Assembly: GCF_001672815.1 (NCBI RefSeq)
Contig: NZ_LZKK01000040.1
Coordinates: forward strand, 1-40,392
Source: Mycobacterium sp. E796
GTDB lineage: Bacteria > Actinomycetota > Actinomycetes > Mycobacteriales > Mycobacteriaceae
DNA: 40,392 bases
Direction: 5' to 3'
Below the pieces are notes generated by a model that saw only the letters and a program-made list of their open reading frames with translations, did not search any database and was not told the origin of the DNA. Positions 9,328-22,786 of this stretch are shown one piece after another. The first letter of the stretch is position 1; every line of letters starts with the position of its first letter. Both the position numbers and the translations under genes were made by a program.

Positions 9328-10224
9328 ATGATCGAGCCTTTTCTGGGCAGCGAAGCCCTATCTGCGGGCACGCTGACGCCCTACCAATTGCGCAGTCGGT
9401 ACGTCGCACTCCACAAAGACGTGTATGTGCCCCGCGATGTGGAGTTGACCGCGCAATTGCGCGCGAAAGCGTTGTGGCTACGCTCGCGCCGCCGCGGCAT
9501 TCTGGCCGGCTACTCGGCTTCTGCGCTGCACGGCACCAAATGGATCGGTGCGGACCTGCCCGCGGCCATCATCTATGCCAACAGTCGCCGCGAGCCAGGA
9601 GTCCAGACCTGGGAGGACCGCATCGAGCCCGACGAGATCTTGCTGATCGATGGCATGCGCGTCACGACGCCCGAGCGGACGGCCCTGGACCTGGCAAGTC
9701 GATTGCCGCAGGACCTCGCCGTCGCGGCGGTGGACGCATTGGTGCAGGCAACCTCCGCCAAGATGGCCGACGTAGAGCAATTGGTCGATCGCTACCGGGG
9801 CCGACGTGGCATCAAAGCAGCCCGAGCCGCTCTCGACCTTGTCGACGGCGGAGCGCAATCGCCCAAGGAAACCTGGCTGCGCCTGCTACTGATACGTGCG
9901 GGGTTTCGGCGTCCCCAAACCCAGATCCCGGTCCGCAACGAATGGGGTTGGGCCGAAGCGTATTTGGACATGGGTTGGGAGGACGTCAAGGTCGCCGCCG
10001 AGTATGAGGGTGGTCAACACCAAACGAGTCGCTACCACTATCGGAAGGACATCCGGCGTCTCGAGAATGTGGAGCGGCGTTACGGCTGGACCGTGGTTCG
10101 GGTCGTGGCTGAGGACCACCCCGCTGATGTTATCCGCCGGGTAACTGAGGCGGGCGCTCCGCGAGCCGAACCACATCGCGAAATCCTCGGACGAAAATCG
10201 CAGCCACGTTCGGCTCGCGGGTAA
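9328..10224 (+). CDS. DUF559 / AbiEi-like domain protein (Rv1482c-like)
   Basis: This 298-residue protein has an N-terminal half resembling AbiEi-type antitoxin/regulator proteins (LTPYQLRSRYVALHKDVYVPR; GYSASALHG; VTTPERTALDLA). Its C-terminal half, from about residue 178, is a DUF559 domain related to Vsr-type PD-(D/E)XK nucleases: SPKETWLRLLL (E181), YLDMGWEDVKVAAEYEGGQH (D214, E225, E227) and GWTVVRV. Position and orientation match Rv1482c between fabG1 and Rv1481. The ATG at 9328 is chosen because upstream in-frame sequence is palindromic DNA and antisense fabG1. The last 20 codons run through the downstream palindrome, so the C-terminus is partly repeat-encoded. It is convergent with the VWA gene (5-bp gap). 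Function is unproven; nuclease activity is inferred from the fold only. Confidence 0.85.
   Translation: MIEPFLGSEALSAGTLTPYQLRSRYVALHKDVYVPRDVELTAQLRAKALWLRSRRRGILAGYSASALHGTKWIGADLPAAIIYANSRREPGVQTWEDRIEPDEILLIDGMRVTTPERTALDLASRLPQDLAVAAVDALVQATSAKMADVEQLVDRYRGRRGIKAARAALDLVDGGAQSPKETWLRLLLIRAGFRRPQTQIPVRNEWGWAEAYLDMGWEDVKVAAEYEGGQHQTSRYHYRKDIRRLENVERRYGWTVVRVVAEDHPADVIRRVTEAGAPRAEPHREILGRKSQPRSARG
10160..10219 (-). repeat. 60-bp palindromic element, copy B (3' end of the DUF559 gene)
   Basis: The ends are perfect 12-bp inverted repeats, CGCGAGCCGAAC (10160-10171) and GTTCGGCTCGCG (10208-10219). The element is the inverted counterpart of copy A at 9234-9293 (46 of 60 bases identical). It lies inside the final codons of the DUF559 gene and 11 bp from the stop of the convergent VWA gene, so it could also work as a transcription terminator for both. 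Confidence 0.7.
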
Positions 10225-10229
10225 GAAAG

Positions 10230-11237
10230 CTAGGTGGGCAGGCGCCGGTTGATCAGCAGCGCGGCCAGCCCCGCGAGCGCCAGCACCAGCGCACCCAGCC
10301 GCAGCCAGCCCGCGCTGGCGTCGCCCTTGATCGTCTCGTAGCCGATCTGCTGCTGCAGCGACGCGTAGACGGCCTTCAGCTCGGCCAGGCTGGCGGCGTT
10401 GTACCAATTCCCACCGGAGAGCTCGGCGACCTTCTTCATGGTGGAGTCGTCGACGGGAACGGGCTGGCGCTGGTCGTTGATCTCGACGAAGCCATAGGGC
10501 GTGCCGAACGAGATCGTCGAGATCGGTACGCCCTGGTCCTTGGCGGTGCGCGCGGCGGTGAACGCGCCCTTGGGGTTGTCCGGGTTCGTCGGCATCGTCT
10601 CCTTGCCATCGGAGAACAACACGATGCGCGCCGGTGGGGGCGTGTCGCCGCCGCCGATCACCGCGCCGACGGTGGCGATGGCCTGCAACGCGGTGAAGAT
10701 GCCCTCCCCGGTGGCGGTGCGGTCGGCGAACTGGAGCTTGTCCAGCGCGTTCTTGGTCGCGTCCCGGTTGGTGGTCGGGGACACCAGCACGGTCGCGGTC
10801 CCCGCGTACTCGATCAGGCCCAGGTTGATACCGGGTGTCAGCTCGTCAGCGAACTGCTTGGCGGCCTCCTGCGCGGCCGCCATGCGATTGGGCGGCACGT
10901 CGGTGGCGCGCATCGACTGCGACACGTCGATCACCAGCATCACCACCGCGCGGTTGCGCGGGATCCGGACGTCGTTCGTCGGCCCCGCCATCGCGATCGT
11001 GAACAGCACCAGCGAGGTCACCAGCAGGATCGCCGGCACGTGCCTCCAACGCGAAGGACGTTGCGGTGCAACGCTTTCCAGCAGCTCCATGTTCGCGAAT
11101 CGCAGCATCCGCCGCTGCCGCGCGAGTTGCAGCACGATGTACAGCGCGGCCAACCCGACGGCGGCGAACAGGAAAAGGAAAAACCAAGCGTGTGCGAAGC
11201 CCGACAGTGTCATCGGGCCCAGCAGGGGCAGTGTCAC
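10230..11237 (-). CDS. Membrane-anchored VWA-domain protein (Rv1481-like)
   Basis: This 335-residue membrane protein follows the MoxR ATPase and the DUF58 protein, the standard MoxR-associated trio. N-terminal helices ([41 protein letters not shown]) precede a von Willebrand A domain (about residues 85-290) with an intact MIDAS start VIDVSQSM and the TGEG and FSDG motifs. A last helix ([16 protein letters not shown]) closes the protein. The GTG start overlaps the stop of the DUF58 gene (GTGA, 11234-11237). In this family MoxR is thought to help assemble or insert metal into protein complexes; the substrate in mycobacteria is not settled. M. tuberculosis orthologue: Rv1481. Confidence 0.93.
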   Translation of the reverse strand: MTLPLLGPMTLSGFAHAWFFLFLFAAVGLAALYIVLQLARQRRMLRFANMELLESVAPQRPSRWRHVPAILLVTSLVLFTIAMAGPTNDVRIPRNRAVVMLVIDVSQSMRATDVPPNRMAAAQEAAKQFADELTPGINLGLIEYAGTATVLVSPTTNRDATKNALDKLQFADRTATGEGIFTALQAIATVGAVIGGGDTPPPARIVLFSDGKETMPTNPDNPKGAFTAARTAKDQGVPISTISFGTPYGFVEINDQRQPVPVDDSTMKKVAELSGGNWYNAASLAELKAVYASLQQQIGYETIKGDASAGWLRLGALVLALAGLAALLINRRLPT

Positions 11238-12180
11238 TGCCGGCCCGCCAGTGCCCCGCGACGGCGGGACTCGACGAAGCGGACGATGTCGGCGATCCAG
11301 TCCCGGTCGGTGCGCAGCGTCAGCACCGGGGCCCCGCAGCTGCGGATGGTGCGGGACACCTCGGCGCGGTGTGCCGCGGCCGCCTTGGCGAAGTCGTCAC
11401 GCAGCTGGGCGTCGATGGTGAATTCCCGGGTGACCCCGGTTTCCGCGTCCTGCAACACCACGTCGCCGATGTCGGGCAGCTCGACGTCGCGCGGATCGAG
11501 CACCTCGATCGCCAGCACCTCGTGGCGGGCTGCGATCGCCCGCAGCGGGCGCATCCAGTTGATAGGGCCCAGGAAGTCGCTGATGATGACGGCCATGCCG
11601 CGGCGCCGCTCGGGCCGGCGTAACGCGTCGATCGCGGTCGCCAGATCGCCGCGCACGCCGACCGGCGCCCTGGGCGTGGTGGCGATGGTGCGCAGCAGCG
11701 TCTGCTCGTGCTGGCGCCCCGATCGGGCCGGGACCCGGGTGATGGTCGCACCGGTGGCGATGATCGCGCCGAGCCGGTTGCCGCCACCACTGTTGAGGAA
11801 CGTGATCGCCGCCGCGGCGGCCACCGCCAGGTCGCGCTTCTCGCACACCGTGGTGCCGAAGTCCAGGCTGGCCGACATGTCGACCACCATCCACGTCTCC
11901 AGCTCGCGGTCGGCGATCATCTGCCGGACGTGCGGGTGCATGGTGCGCGCGGTGACGGCCCAGTCCATCCGCCGGACGTCGTCGCCGGGCTGGTACTCCC
12001 GCGACTCCCCCGGCTCGGTGCCCGGCCCCGGGATCAGGCCGAGGTGGTCGCCGTGCAGCACCCCGTCGAGCTTGCGCTTGACCGTGAGCTCGAGCTGGCG
12101 CAGCGCCGCCGACAGCTTCGGGTCGTCAATCTGCCCGCGCTCGAACGATGGCGGATGACGCACCGCCTTGTGGGGTTCGG

Positions 12181-12184
<4 letters not shown>
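11234..12184 (-). CDS. DUF58 domain protein (Rv1480-like)
   Basis: This 316-residue protein shows the DUF58 signature ([21 protein letters not shown]) followed by a VWA-like fold ([24 protein letters not shown]). It is soluble, with no signal peptide. It lies between the MoxR ATPase and the VWA membrane protein and overlaps both by 4 bp (GTGA at 12181-12184 and 11234-11237), so the three are translated together. DUF58 proteins are thought to act as adaptors of MoxR ATPases. The GTG start at 12184 is supported by the overlap. Orthologue: Rv1480. Gene appears intact. Confidence 0.93.
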
Positions 12185-13311
<1,127 letters not shown>

Positions 13312-13432
13312 CAAGAACCCTCCACGCTCATCTGGACACGACTGCCGGGCAGCGACGTGCCCTCGACCAACTATTCCAGGCCAGCCGGTTTCCGTCGACG
13401 CTCGCCCAGTTGATGCCTCGCCGGCCCCGCGA

Positions 13433-14158
13433 TCAGTACTCGATGATCCTAGTCAGGAACGGCGTCATGCCGGGCTTGCGCACCGGGCTGACGGTGACCT
13501 TGCCGGCGAGGCTGGACGCCTCGAGCATCTGCCCGTTGCCCAGGTACATCGTGACGTGCTGGCCGCCGTTCGGGCCGTAGAAGATGAGGTCGCCGCGCCT
13601 CGCCTGGTCGGGCGGAATGTGGCGACCGGCGTTGTACTGGTCACCGGAGAACCGTGGGATCAGCACGCCGACACCGGCGAAGCCGTAGCGCATCAGCCCC
13701 GAGCAGTCGAAGCCGTTGATGTTGGCCCCGTCGCCGACGCCCTTGCTGGGCCCGTCCAACGAGCCGCCGCCCCACGAGTAGGGCACGCCCATCTGCGACC
13801 CCATGCGCTTGATCACGTACTCGACGGCCTGCCGGCCGTAAACCCGCGGGATCTTGCCGCCCGGGTTGGTGGGGGTGGCCGCCGCGGGTGCTGGGTCCCC
13901 GAGGATGTTGATTCCGAGGCCGCCCAGAAATTGCCTGCCCAGGTCCATCGTCGTCTGGGTAGCCTGCGCGGTGGCCTGCAGCGAGGCGTTGGCGACGGCG
14001 AGCGGATCACCCGGGGCGCCGGCGCTGATGGTCGCCGGCAAGGTGGGATCCCACGCCCCGGGGTCGGCCGTGGCGGGGGCCGCCACAGACAACGTCAGCC
14101 CGGTCACCAAGGCGGTGATCCAGGCAAGGCTGATAAAGCGAAACCGCTTGCGGCCCAT
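13433..14158 (-). CDS. ripB: NlpC/P60 peptidoglycan endopeptidase RipB
   Basis: This 241-residue secreted hydrolase cuts the D-Glu-mDAP bond in peptidoglycan stems. A signal peptide (MGRKRFRFISLAWITALVTG... to about residue 32, ATADP) is followed by a short linker (WDPTLPATISAGAPGDPLAV) and the NlpC/P60 domain. The catalytic C152 (GFDCSGLMRYGF), H201 (GGQHVTMYLG) and E213 (MLEAS) are present. Unlike RipA it has no N-terminal coiled-coil region, so it should be constitutively active. Start 14158 gives exactly the M. tuberculosis length; a longer start at 14179 adds MSSERGA. Its domain is closely similar to that of RipA directly upstream, evidence of an old tandem duplication. Confidence 0.96.
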   Translation of the reverse strand: MGRKRFRFISLAWITALVTGLTLSVAAPATADPGAWDPTLPATISAGAPGDPLAVANASLQATAQATQTTMDLGRQFLGGLGINILGDPAPAAATPTNPGGKIPRVYGRQAVEYVIKRMGSQMGVPYSWGGGSLDGPSKGVGDGANINGFDCSGLMRYGFAGVGVLIPRFSGDQYNAGRHIPPDQARRGDLIFYGPNGGQHVTMYLGNGQMLEASSLAGKVTVSPVRKPGMTPFLTRIIEY

Positions 14159-14183
14159 GGCTCCTCGTTCACTGCTCATTTAC

Positions 14184-15617
14184 TCACCACTCGATGTAGC
14201 GGACCACGTACGGCGTCATCCCGCTGGTGCGCACGGGCGCGACGCGAACCTTCAATCCGATGTCGGGAGCCTCGAGCATCTGGCCGTCGCCGAGGTAGAT
14301 CGTGACGTGCTGGCTGCCGCCTGGTCCGTAGAAGATGACGTCACCGCGGCGCATCTGCGCCGACGGGATCTTGCGGCCAAGGTTGTACTGCGAACCCGAG
14401 TAGTGCGGCAGCTTGATGCCCACGCCGGCGAACGAGTACAGGACCAGGCCCGAACAGTCGAAGCCGGTGATCCCGGCGCCGGAGTCGATGCCCTTGCTGG
14501 GCCCGGCCGCGTTGCCGCCGCCCCACGAATAGGGCACGCCGATCTGCGACATGCCGCGCCGGATCACGTACTCGGTGGCCTGCCGCCCGTACACCCGGGG
14601 AATGCGGCCGGCGGTGCCGCCGGGTGCGGCGTTGGTGATGCCGGTGTCGTCGGGCTTGAGGATGCCCAGCTGCTGCAAGAAGCTTCGGCCCATGCCGGCG
14701 GTGACCTGCGTCGACGTGGCCGAGATGCCCAGCACCTGGTTGATGACGGCGATCGGGTCACCGGGGACGTTGGCGCTGGGCACCATGGGCAACGTCGGGT
14801 CCCACAGGCCATCCCACCGGCGGCCCCCGGAATGCGGGGCGCCGGCCGGGGAACCCGGATCCCACCGGTCCCCCGAGACCGCGACGCCGGACGAGCCGTG
14901 CTCCGCCGCCCATTCACGCTGGGCCGCTACGAGTTTCGCCTGGGCCTGGTCCCGCTCGTCGGCCAGACGGGTGGCCAGTTCACGCTGGTCGTTGAACTTG
15001 CGCTTGGAATCGGTGAGCGCGGCCACCGCGGCATCCTGGCTGGCCTTGGCGTCGGCGGCGGCCTTGTCGGCCTTCTGCTTGGCCAGCCGCGCCGCCGACT
15101 CCTTGTTCACCTGCTCGGTCCGGGCCCGCTGCAGCTTGTCCATCACCGCCTGGGAGCTCGCGGTCAGGGTCTCGGCGGCGCTCTGGGTCGCGATCATGTC
15201 TTCGGGGCTGGTCGCGGTCAGGTAGCTGCCCGACGGCCCGTTCATATAAGTGGCCGCCGCGAAGGTGTTGAACCGATGCTGGGCGGCGGCGATCGCCGCG
15301 TTGGCGTCCCTGACCGCCTGCTGGCTGGCCTCGACGTCATGCTCGGCGGCGGTCGCGTTGTCCCGCGCGGTCTCGACGTCGACCAGTGCCTTGTTGACGC
15401 TTTCCTGCTCGGTCTGGATTTCGGCCGTCAGGTCTTCCAGGCGCTGGTTGGCCTTGGCGACGTTCGCGATCAACGCGGCCATGCTGTCCGCGGCGGGGTC
15501 GGCGTCGGCCAGGCCCGGGGTGGACATCAGCATGGCCACGCTCAGCACCGACGGAACGACCGGCCGGAGCAACCTGATGGCCGGTCGCGCAGAGGGTCCC
15601 CAGCGCGTACGTCTCAT
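14184..15617 (-). CDS. ripA: NlpC/P60 peptidoglycan endopeptidase RipA
   Basis: RipA is the essential septal hydrolase that separates daughter cells, working with RpfB in M. tuberculosis. The 477 residues comprise a signal peptide (to about residue 39, ADADPAAD), an autoinhibitory coiled-coil region (about 45-245, rich in Ala, Lys, Gln and Glu), a Gly/Pro linker, and the NlpC/P60 domain. The triad is C388, H437 and E449, offset by five from C383/H432/E444 of M. tuberculosis. Its stop lies 25 bp before the RipB start. The 250-bp upstream region has several GTCACA-type motifs that may be MtrA sites. Confidence 0.97.
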   Translation of the reverse strand: MRRTRWGPSARPAIRLLRPVVPSVLSVAMLMSTPGLADADPAADSMAALIANVAKANQRLEDLTAEIQTEQESVNKALVDVETARDNATAAEHDVEASQQAVRDANAAIAAAQHRFNTFAAATYMNGPSGSYLTATSPEDMIATQSAAETLTASSQAVMDKLQRARTEQVNKESAARLAKQKADKAAADAKASQDAAVAALTDSKRKFNDQRELATRLADERDQAQAKLVAAQREWAAEHGSSGVAVSGDRWDPGSPAGAPHSGGRRWDGLWDPTLPMVPSANVPGDPIAVINQVLGISATSTQVTAGMGRSFLQQLGILKPDDTGITNAAPGGTAGRIPRVYGRQATEYVIRRGMSQIGVPYSWGGGNAAGPSKGIDSGAGITGFDCSGLVLYSFAGVGIKLPHYSGSQYNLGRKIPSAQMRRGDVIFYGPGGSQHVTIYLGDGQMLEAPDIGLKVRVAPVRTSGMTPYVVRYIEW

Positions 15618-15712
15618 TCGACAGGTCTCCTACGGCTCAACGCGGACGGGCGGCGCCAGGCACGGCCTTTCTGAAAACGCCACAAACAACACGAGCACCA
15701 TTTGCACCGTAC

Positions 15713-15787
15713 GTCACAGATGACGCGGTGGAAACGCTAGTCACAAACTGCACTCTTGACGTGCGTTTAATGTGACCGAACGGTGAC
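15713..15787 (-). promoter_or_regulatory. GTCAC motifs upstream of ripA, possible MtrA boxes
   Basis: On the minus strand GTCACC (15787-15782) and GTCACA (15776-15771) form a direct repeat with an 11-bp period. Two more GTCACA copies lie on the plus strand at 15713-15718 and 15740-15745. MtrA, the response regulator controlling ripA in M. tuberculosis, recognises GTCACA-like direct repeats, so these are reasonable candidate sites 100-170 bp upstream of the ripA start. The rest of the 250-bp gap (15618-15867) shows no gene. Confidence 0.4.
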
Positions 15788-15867
15788 CTGGGTTGTTTGC
15801 CGCGCGAATTCGAAGGGCGCGGCCCTTTGAGGCGACCCGCCCCGGATGCGCGTGTCAGACGCGGTTA

Positions 15868-16407
15868 CTAGGCGCCGTCGGGCGCTTCCGCCGTCGTGTC
15901 CGGCGCCCCGGCCGGCGTTGCTGCGCGCTTGGCGCGCAACTGCAGAAATCGGGTGCCCACGGCCGCCGCCAGCACCGCGATCAACAGGAAGATGGTCAGG
16001 CCCGTCCAGGGGAACTCGGGCGTATTCAGCTCGTGCAGGAAGTGCTGCGCCGAGACGACCGGGTTGCCCGTCTTGGCGTTGTCCTCGCCGGCCTCGAGCG
16101 TCACGCGCGGGAATTGCGTGCTGTAGGTGCCGACGTAGCTCGGGCTCAACGTCAACACGGTGGCGTCGTGATAGTCCGCGCCGACGACGGTGGAGATGTC
16201 GCGCAGCGGGGTATCGTTCGGCGGGTTGTGGTCGAGCAGCACGATCTTGAGGTTGATGCCGTCGGCGTGCGCCTGGTTGACGATGTCGAGCAGGCCGGGC
16301 ATCGCCCCCGGCGGGGCGCTGACGCCGGTGGCGGCGACCTGCGCCTTGATCGCGGTCATGTCGACGTCCACCGGAATGTATAGCGGCAGGATCGGGTGCC
16401 CGGTCAT
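15868..16407 (-). CDS. Membrane protein, Rv1476-like
   Basis: This 179-residue protein has a soluble N-terminal part (about 1-130; LYIPVDVDMTAIKAQV, INLKIVLLDHNPPNDTPLRDISTVVG, ATVLTLSPSYVG), one membrane helix at about 135-153 and a short Ala/Thr-rich C-terminal tail. The soluble part could be a TPM-like fold facing outside, but this is uncertain. Position between acn and ripA matches Rv1476, whose role is unknown; linkage to RipA/RipB suggests a cell-wall role. The ATG at 16407 is favoured because the upstream in-frame extension (MSCITAGAPCPS...) overlaps the acn promoter region. Confidence 0.88.
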   Translation of the reverse strand: MTGHPILPLYIPVDVDMTAIKAQVAATGVSAPPGAMPGLLDIVNQAHADGINLKIVLLDHNPPNDTPLRDISTVVGADYHDATVLTLSPSYVGTYSTQFPRVTLEAGEDNAKTGNPVVSAQHFLHELNTPEFPWTGLTIFLLIAVLAAAVGTRFLQLRAKRAATPAGAPDTTAEAPDGA

Positions 16408-16560
16408 GCCGACACTGTAATGGGGCTTTAAACCCGCGCCGCGCGCGACAAGACTGGGACAAGGGGCACCCGCCGTAATACAGGACAAGCGTACTGTTAA
16501 AGTGTTACCGCACCGCCGACATGGCCCGTCGGCGGAAGAACTTAATCCTTGGGAGTTGAA

Positions 16561-19371
<2,811 letters not shown>

Positions 19372-19383
19372 CCGTCGCCGCCT

Positions 19384-19965
19384 GTGCCAAAAGTCAGCGA
19401 GGACCATCTGGCGGCTCGCCGCCGCCAGATCCTCGACGGTGCCCGCCACTGCTTCGCCGAATACGGCTACGACAAGGCGACGGTGCGCCGGCTGGAAAAG
19501 GCGATCGGGATGTCGCGCGGCGCGATCTTCCATCACTTCCGCGACAAGGACGCGTTGTTCTTCGCGCTGGCCCACGAGGACGCCGAGCGGATGGCCGACG
19601 TGGCGTCCCGCGAGGGCCTGATCCAGGTGATGCGCGACATGCTCGCCGCGCCCGACCAATTCGACTGGCTCGCGACCCGGCTGGAGATCGCGCGCAAGCT
19701 GCGCAACGATCCGGTTTTCAGCCAGGGCTGGGCGGATCGCTCCGCGGAACTGGCGGCGGCGACCACCGATCGGCTGCGCCGGCAAAAGGAGGCGCACCGG
19801 GTGCGCGACGACGTACCCGGCGACGTCCTGCAGTGCTACCTAGAACTGGTGCTCGACGGCCTGGTGGCCCGGCTGGCATCCGGTGAGGATCCGCGCCGGC
19901 TGTCCGCGGTCCTGGATCTGGTGGAAAAGTCGGTGCGGCGCAAGGAGTCTGGGGCGCAAGCGTAA
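19384..19965 (+). CDS. TetR-family regulator downstream of acn (AcnR-like, Rv1474c-like)
   Basis: This 193-residue repressor has an N-terminal helix-turn-helix (RRRQILDGARHCFAEYGYDKATVRRLEKAIGMSRGAIFHHFRDKDALF). The C-terminal ligand domain is helical. The gene begins with GTG 12 bp after the acn stop, so the two are likely co-transcribed. In Corynebacterium glutamicum AcnR sits at the same place and represses acn, and the M. tuberculosis counterpart is Rv1474c; regulation of acn here is therefore inferred from context. The stop codon lies inside the left arm of the palindrome at 19960-20009. No operator could be identified with certainty in the acn upstream region. Confidence 0.93.
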   Translation: MPKVSEDHLAARRRQILDGARHCFAEYGYDKATVRRLEKAIGMSRGAIFHHFRDKDALFFALAHEDAERMADVASREGLIQVMRDMLAAPDQFDWLATRLEIARKLRNDPVFSQGWADRSAELAAATTDRLRRQKEAHRVRDDVPGDVLQCYLELVLDGLVARLASGEDPRRLSAVLDLVEKSVRRKESGAQA

Positions 19966-20009
19966 CGCCACTGCGAATGAGGGGACGTAATTTCGCAGTG
20001 ACGCTACGC
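19960..20009. repeat. Palindromic element between convergent genes (likely bidirectional terminator)
   Basis: Arms of 18 bp (19960-19977 and 19992-20009) pair with two mismatches around a 14-bp loop; the core is CACTGCGAA / TTCGCAGTG. The stop codon of the TetR gene (19963-19965) lies in the left arm and that of the HTH gene (20004-20006, minus) in the right arm. The core TTTCGCAGTG is shared with the 60-bp element at 9234-9293, so these may belong to one dispersed family. Confidence 0.65.
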
Positions 20010-20234
20010 CCGCGCGGACTGGCGCCGGGCCGAAGTGTGGTTGGGGCCGCCGCGGCCGCGCAGCGTAGTGCCGGACTCGAGCAGCATGCTGTGAACCGAT
20101 CCGTACGATCTGCCGGTGGTGGCCGCCAGGTTCCGGATGCTGGCGCCGCCCTCGTAGGCGTTGCGTAGTTCGTGCAACATCTGCTCGCGCGTCTTCTTCG
20201 GCCTGCGCACTGCGCTCTTCAACGTCCCCTCCAT
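20004..20234 (-). CDS. Small helix-turn-helix protein (Rv1473A-like)
   Basis: This 76-residue protein has a basic N-terminus (RRPKKTREQML) and a clear helix-turn-helix (YEGGASIRNLAATTGRSYGSVHSMLLESG), followed by TTLRGRGG and a basic tail. It corresponds to Rv1473A, described in M. tuberculosis as a possible transcriptional regulator. It lies 68 bp upstream of the ABC-F gene stop on the same strand, so it precedes that gene in transcription only if a promoter reads through; regulation of the ABC-F gene is an inference. A start at 20258 would add eight residues (MLGDRAHS). It is convergent with the TetR gene, and their 3' ends share the palindrome. Confidence 0.8.
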   Translation of the reverse strand: MEGTLKSAVRRPKKTREQMLHELRNAYEGGASIRNLAATTGRSYGSVHSMLLESGTTLRGRGGPNHTSARRQSARA

Positions 20235-20302
20235 GCTGTGGGCTCGATCCCCAAGCACATAGAGTAAGAAGCCGTCGCTGGCCGCGGGCCGATTTGGCGA
20301 AA

Positions 20303-21931
<1,629 letters not shown>

Positions 21932-21952
21932 ATCCGCTCCCTTGCGTGCTGG

Positions 21953-22762
21953 TTATTTGTCGTCGGTGAAAACCGGTGGCCGCTTCTCCGCGCGCGCGGC
22001 AACCGCTTCCTCGAAGTTGGCGGTGAGCAGGCGGACGAAGAGCTGTCCTAGGCCTTCGGCTTGCATGTGCCCCTCCAGGCTACCGGCGTCGAGTCCACTC
22101 CACAGCGTGCGCTTGGTCAACTCGATTCCCGGGCGCGAGAACGCCGCGATCCGCGCGGCGATCGCGTAGCAGGTGTCCAGCAGCTGGGCGTCGGGCACCT
22201 GGCAGGACACCAGCCCGATGCGCTCGGCCTCCTCGGCGCTGATGTCGCGGCCGGTCAGCATGATCTCGAACGCACGCGACGACCCGATGGCCCTGGGCAG
22301 CAGGTAGGACAGCCCCAGTTCGCTGGCGGTCAGGCCGTTGTTGATGCCGGCGGCCCGGAAGTAGGCGCTGGTCGAGGCGACCCGGATGTCGGCGGCCAGG
22401 GCCAGGCACAGCCCGCCGCCGATCGCGGGTCCGTTGACCGCGGCGATCACCGGTTGGTGCAACCGCCGCAGCCCCAAGATGACGTCGTCGAGCAGCTCCA
22501 TCGACCGCAGCGCGTACGTCGGGCGGGTGAGCCCGGCGACGTGCGGCACGGTGCCCGCGGACTTGTGATCGGCGCCGGAGGAGAAGCCTCGGCCCGCCCC
22601 GGTCAGCACCACGACGCGCACGGAATTGTCGTAGGTGACCTTTTCGAGGGCCTCTTTGAGCGGCACCATGACGTCGAAGGCCATGGAGTTCATCCGTTCG
22701 GGCCGATTGAGGGTTATCAGCGCGACTCCGGGCCGCGGTTGCTCTACCAGTACCAGGCTCAC
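21953..22762 (-). CDS. echA12: Enoyl-CoA hydratase/isomerase family protein EchA12
   Basis: This 269-residue crotonase-fold protein has the oxyanion-hole segments SSGADHKS and NGPAIGGGLCLALAADIRVAS. The usual first catalytic Glu (in PEI of classical hydratases) is not at its place in YFRAAGINNGLTASELGLSYLLPR, while an acidic residue is present in the SELGL stretch. It may be an isomerase-like or divergent member, so true hydratase activity is uncertain. Start GTG 22762 gives MSLVLVEQPRPGVALITLNRPE. Adjacent to the ABC-F gene as in M. tuberculosis (Rv1472-Rv1473). It lies 24 bp after the stop of the upstream Sap-like gene (22787), so it may be expressed from that gene's promoter. Confidence 0.9.
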   Translation of the reverse strand: MSLVLVEQPRPGVALITLNRPERMNSMAFDVMVPLKEALEKVTYDNSVRVVVLTGAGRGFSSGADHKSAGTVPHVAGLTRPTYALRSMELLDDVILGLRRLHQPVIAAVNGPAIGGGLCLALAADIRVASTSAYFRAAGINNGLTASELGLSYLLPRAIGSSRAFEIMLTGRDISAEEAERIGLVSCQVPDAQLLDTCYAIAARIAAFSRPGIELTKRTLWSGLDAGSLEGHMQAEGLGQLFVRLLTANFEEAVAARAEKRPPVFTDDK

Positions 22763-22786
22763 CCGTGAAAGGTAACGCGTGCTGGG

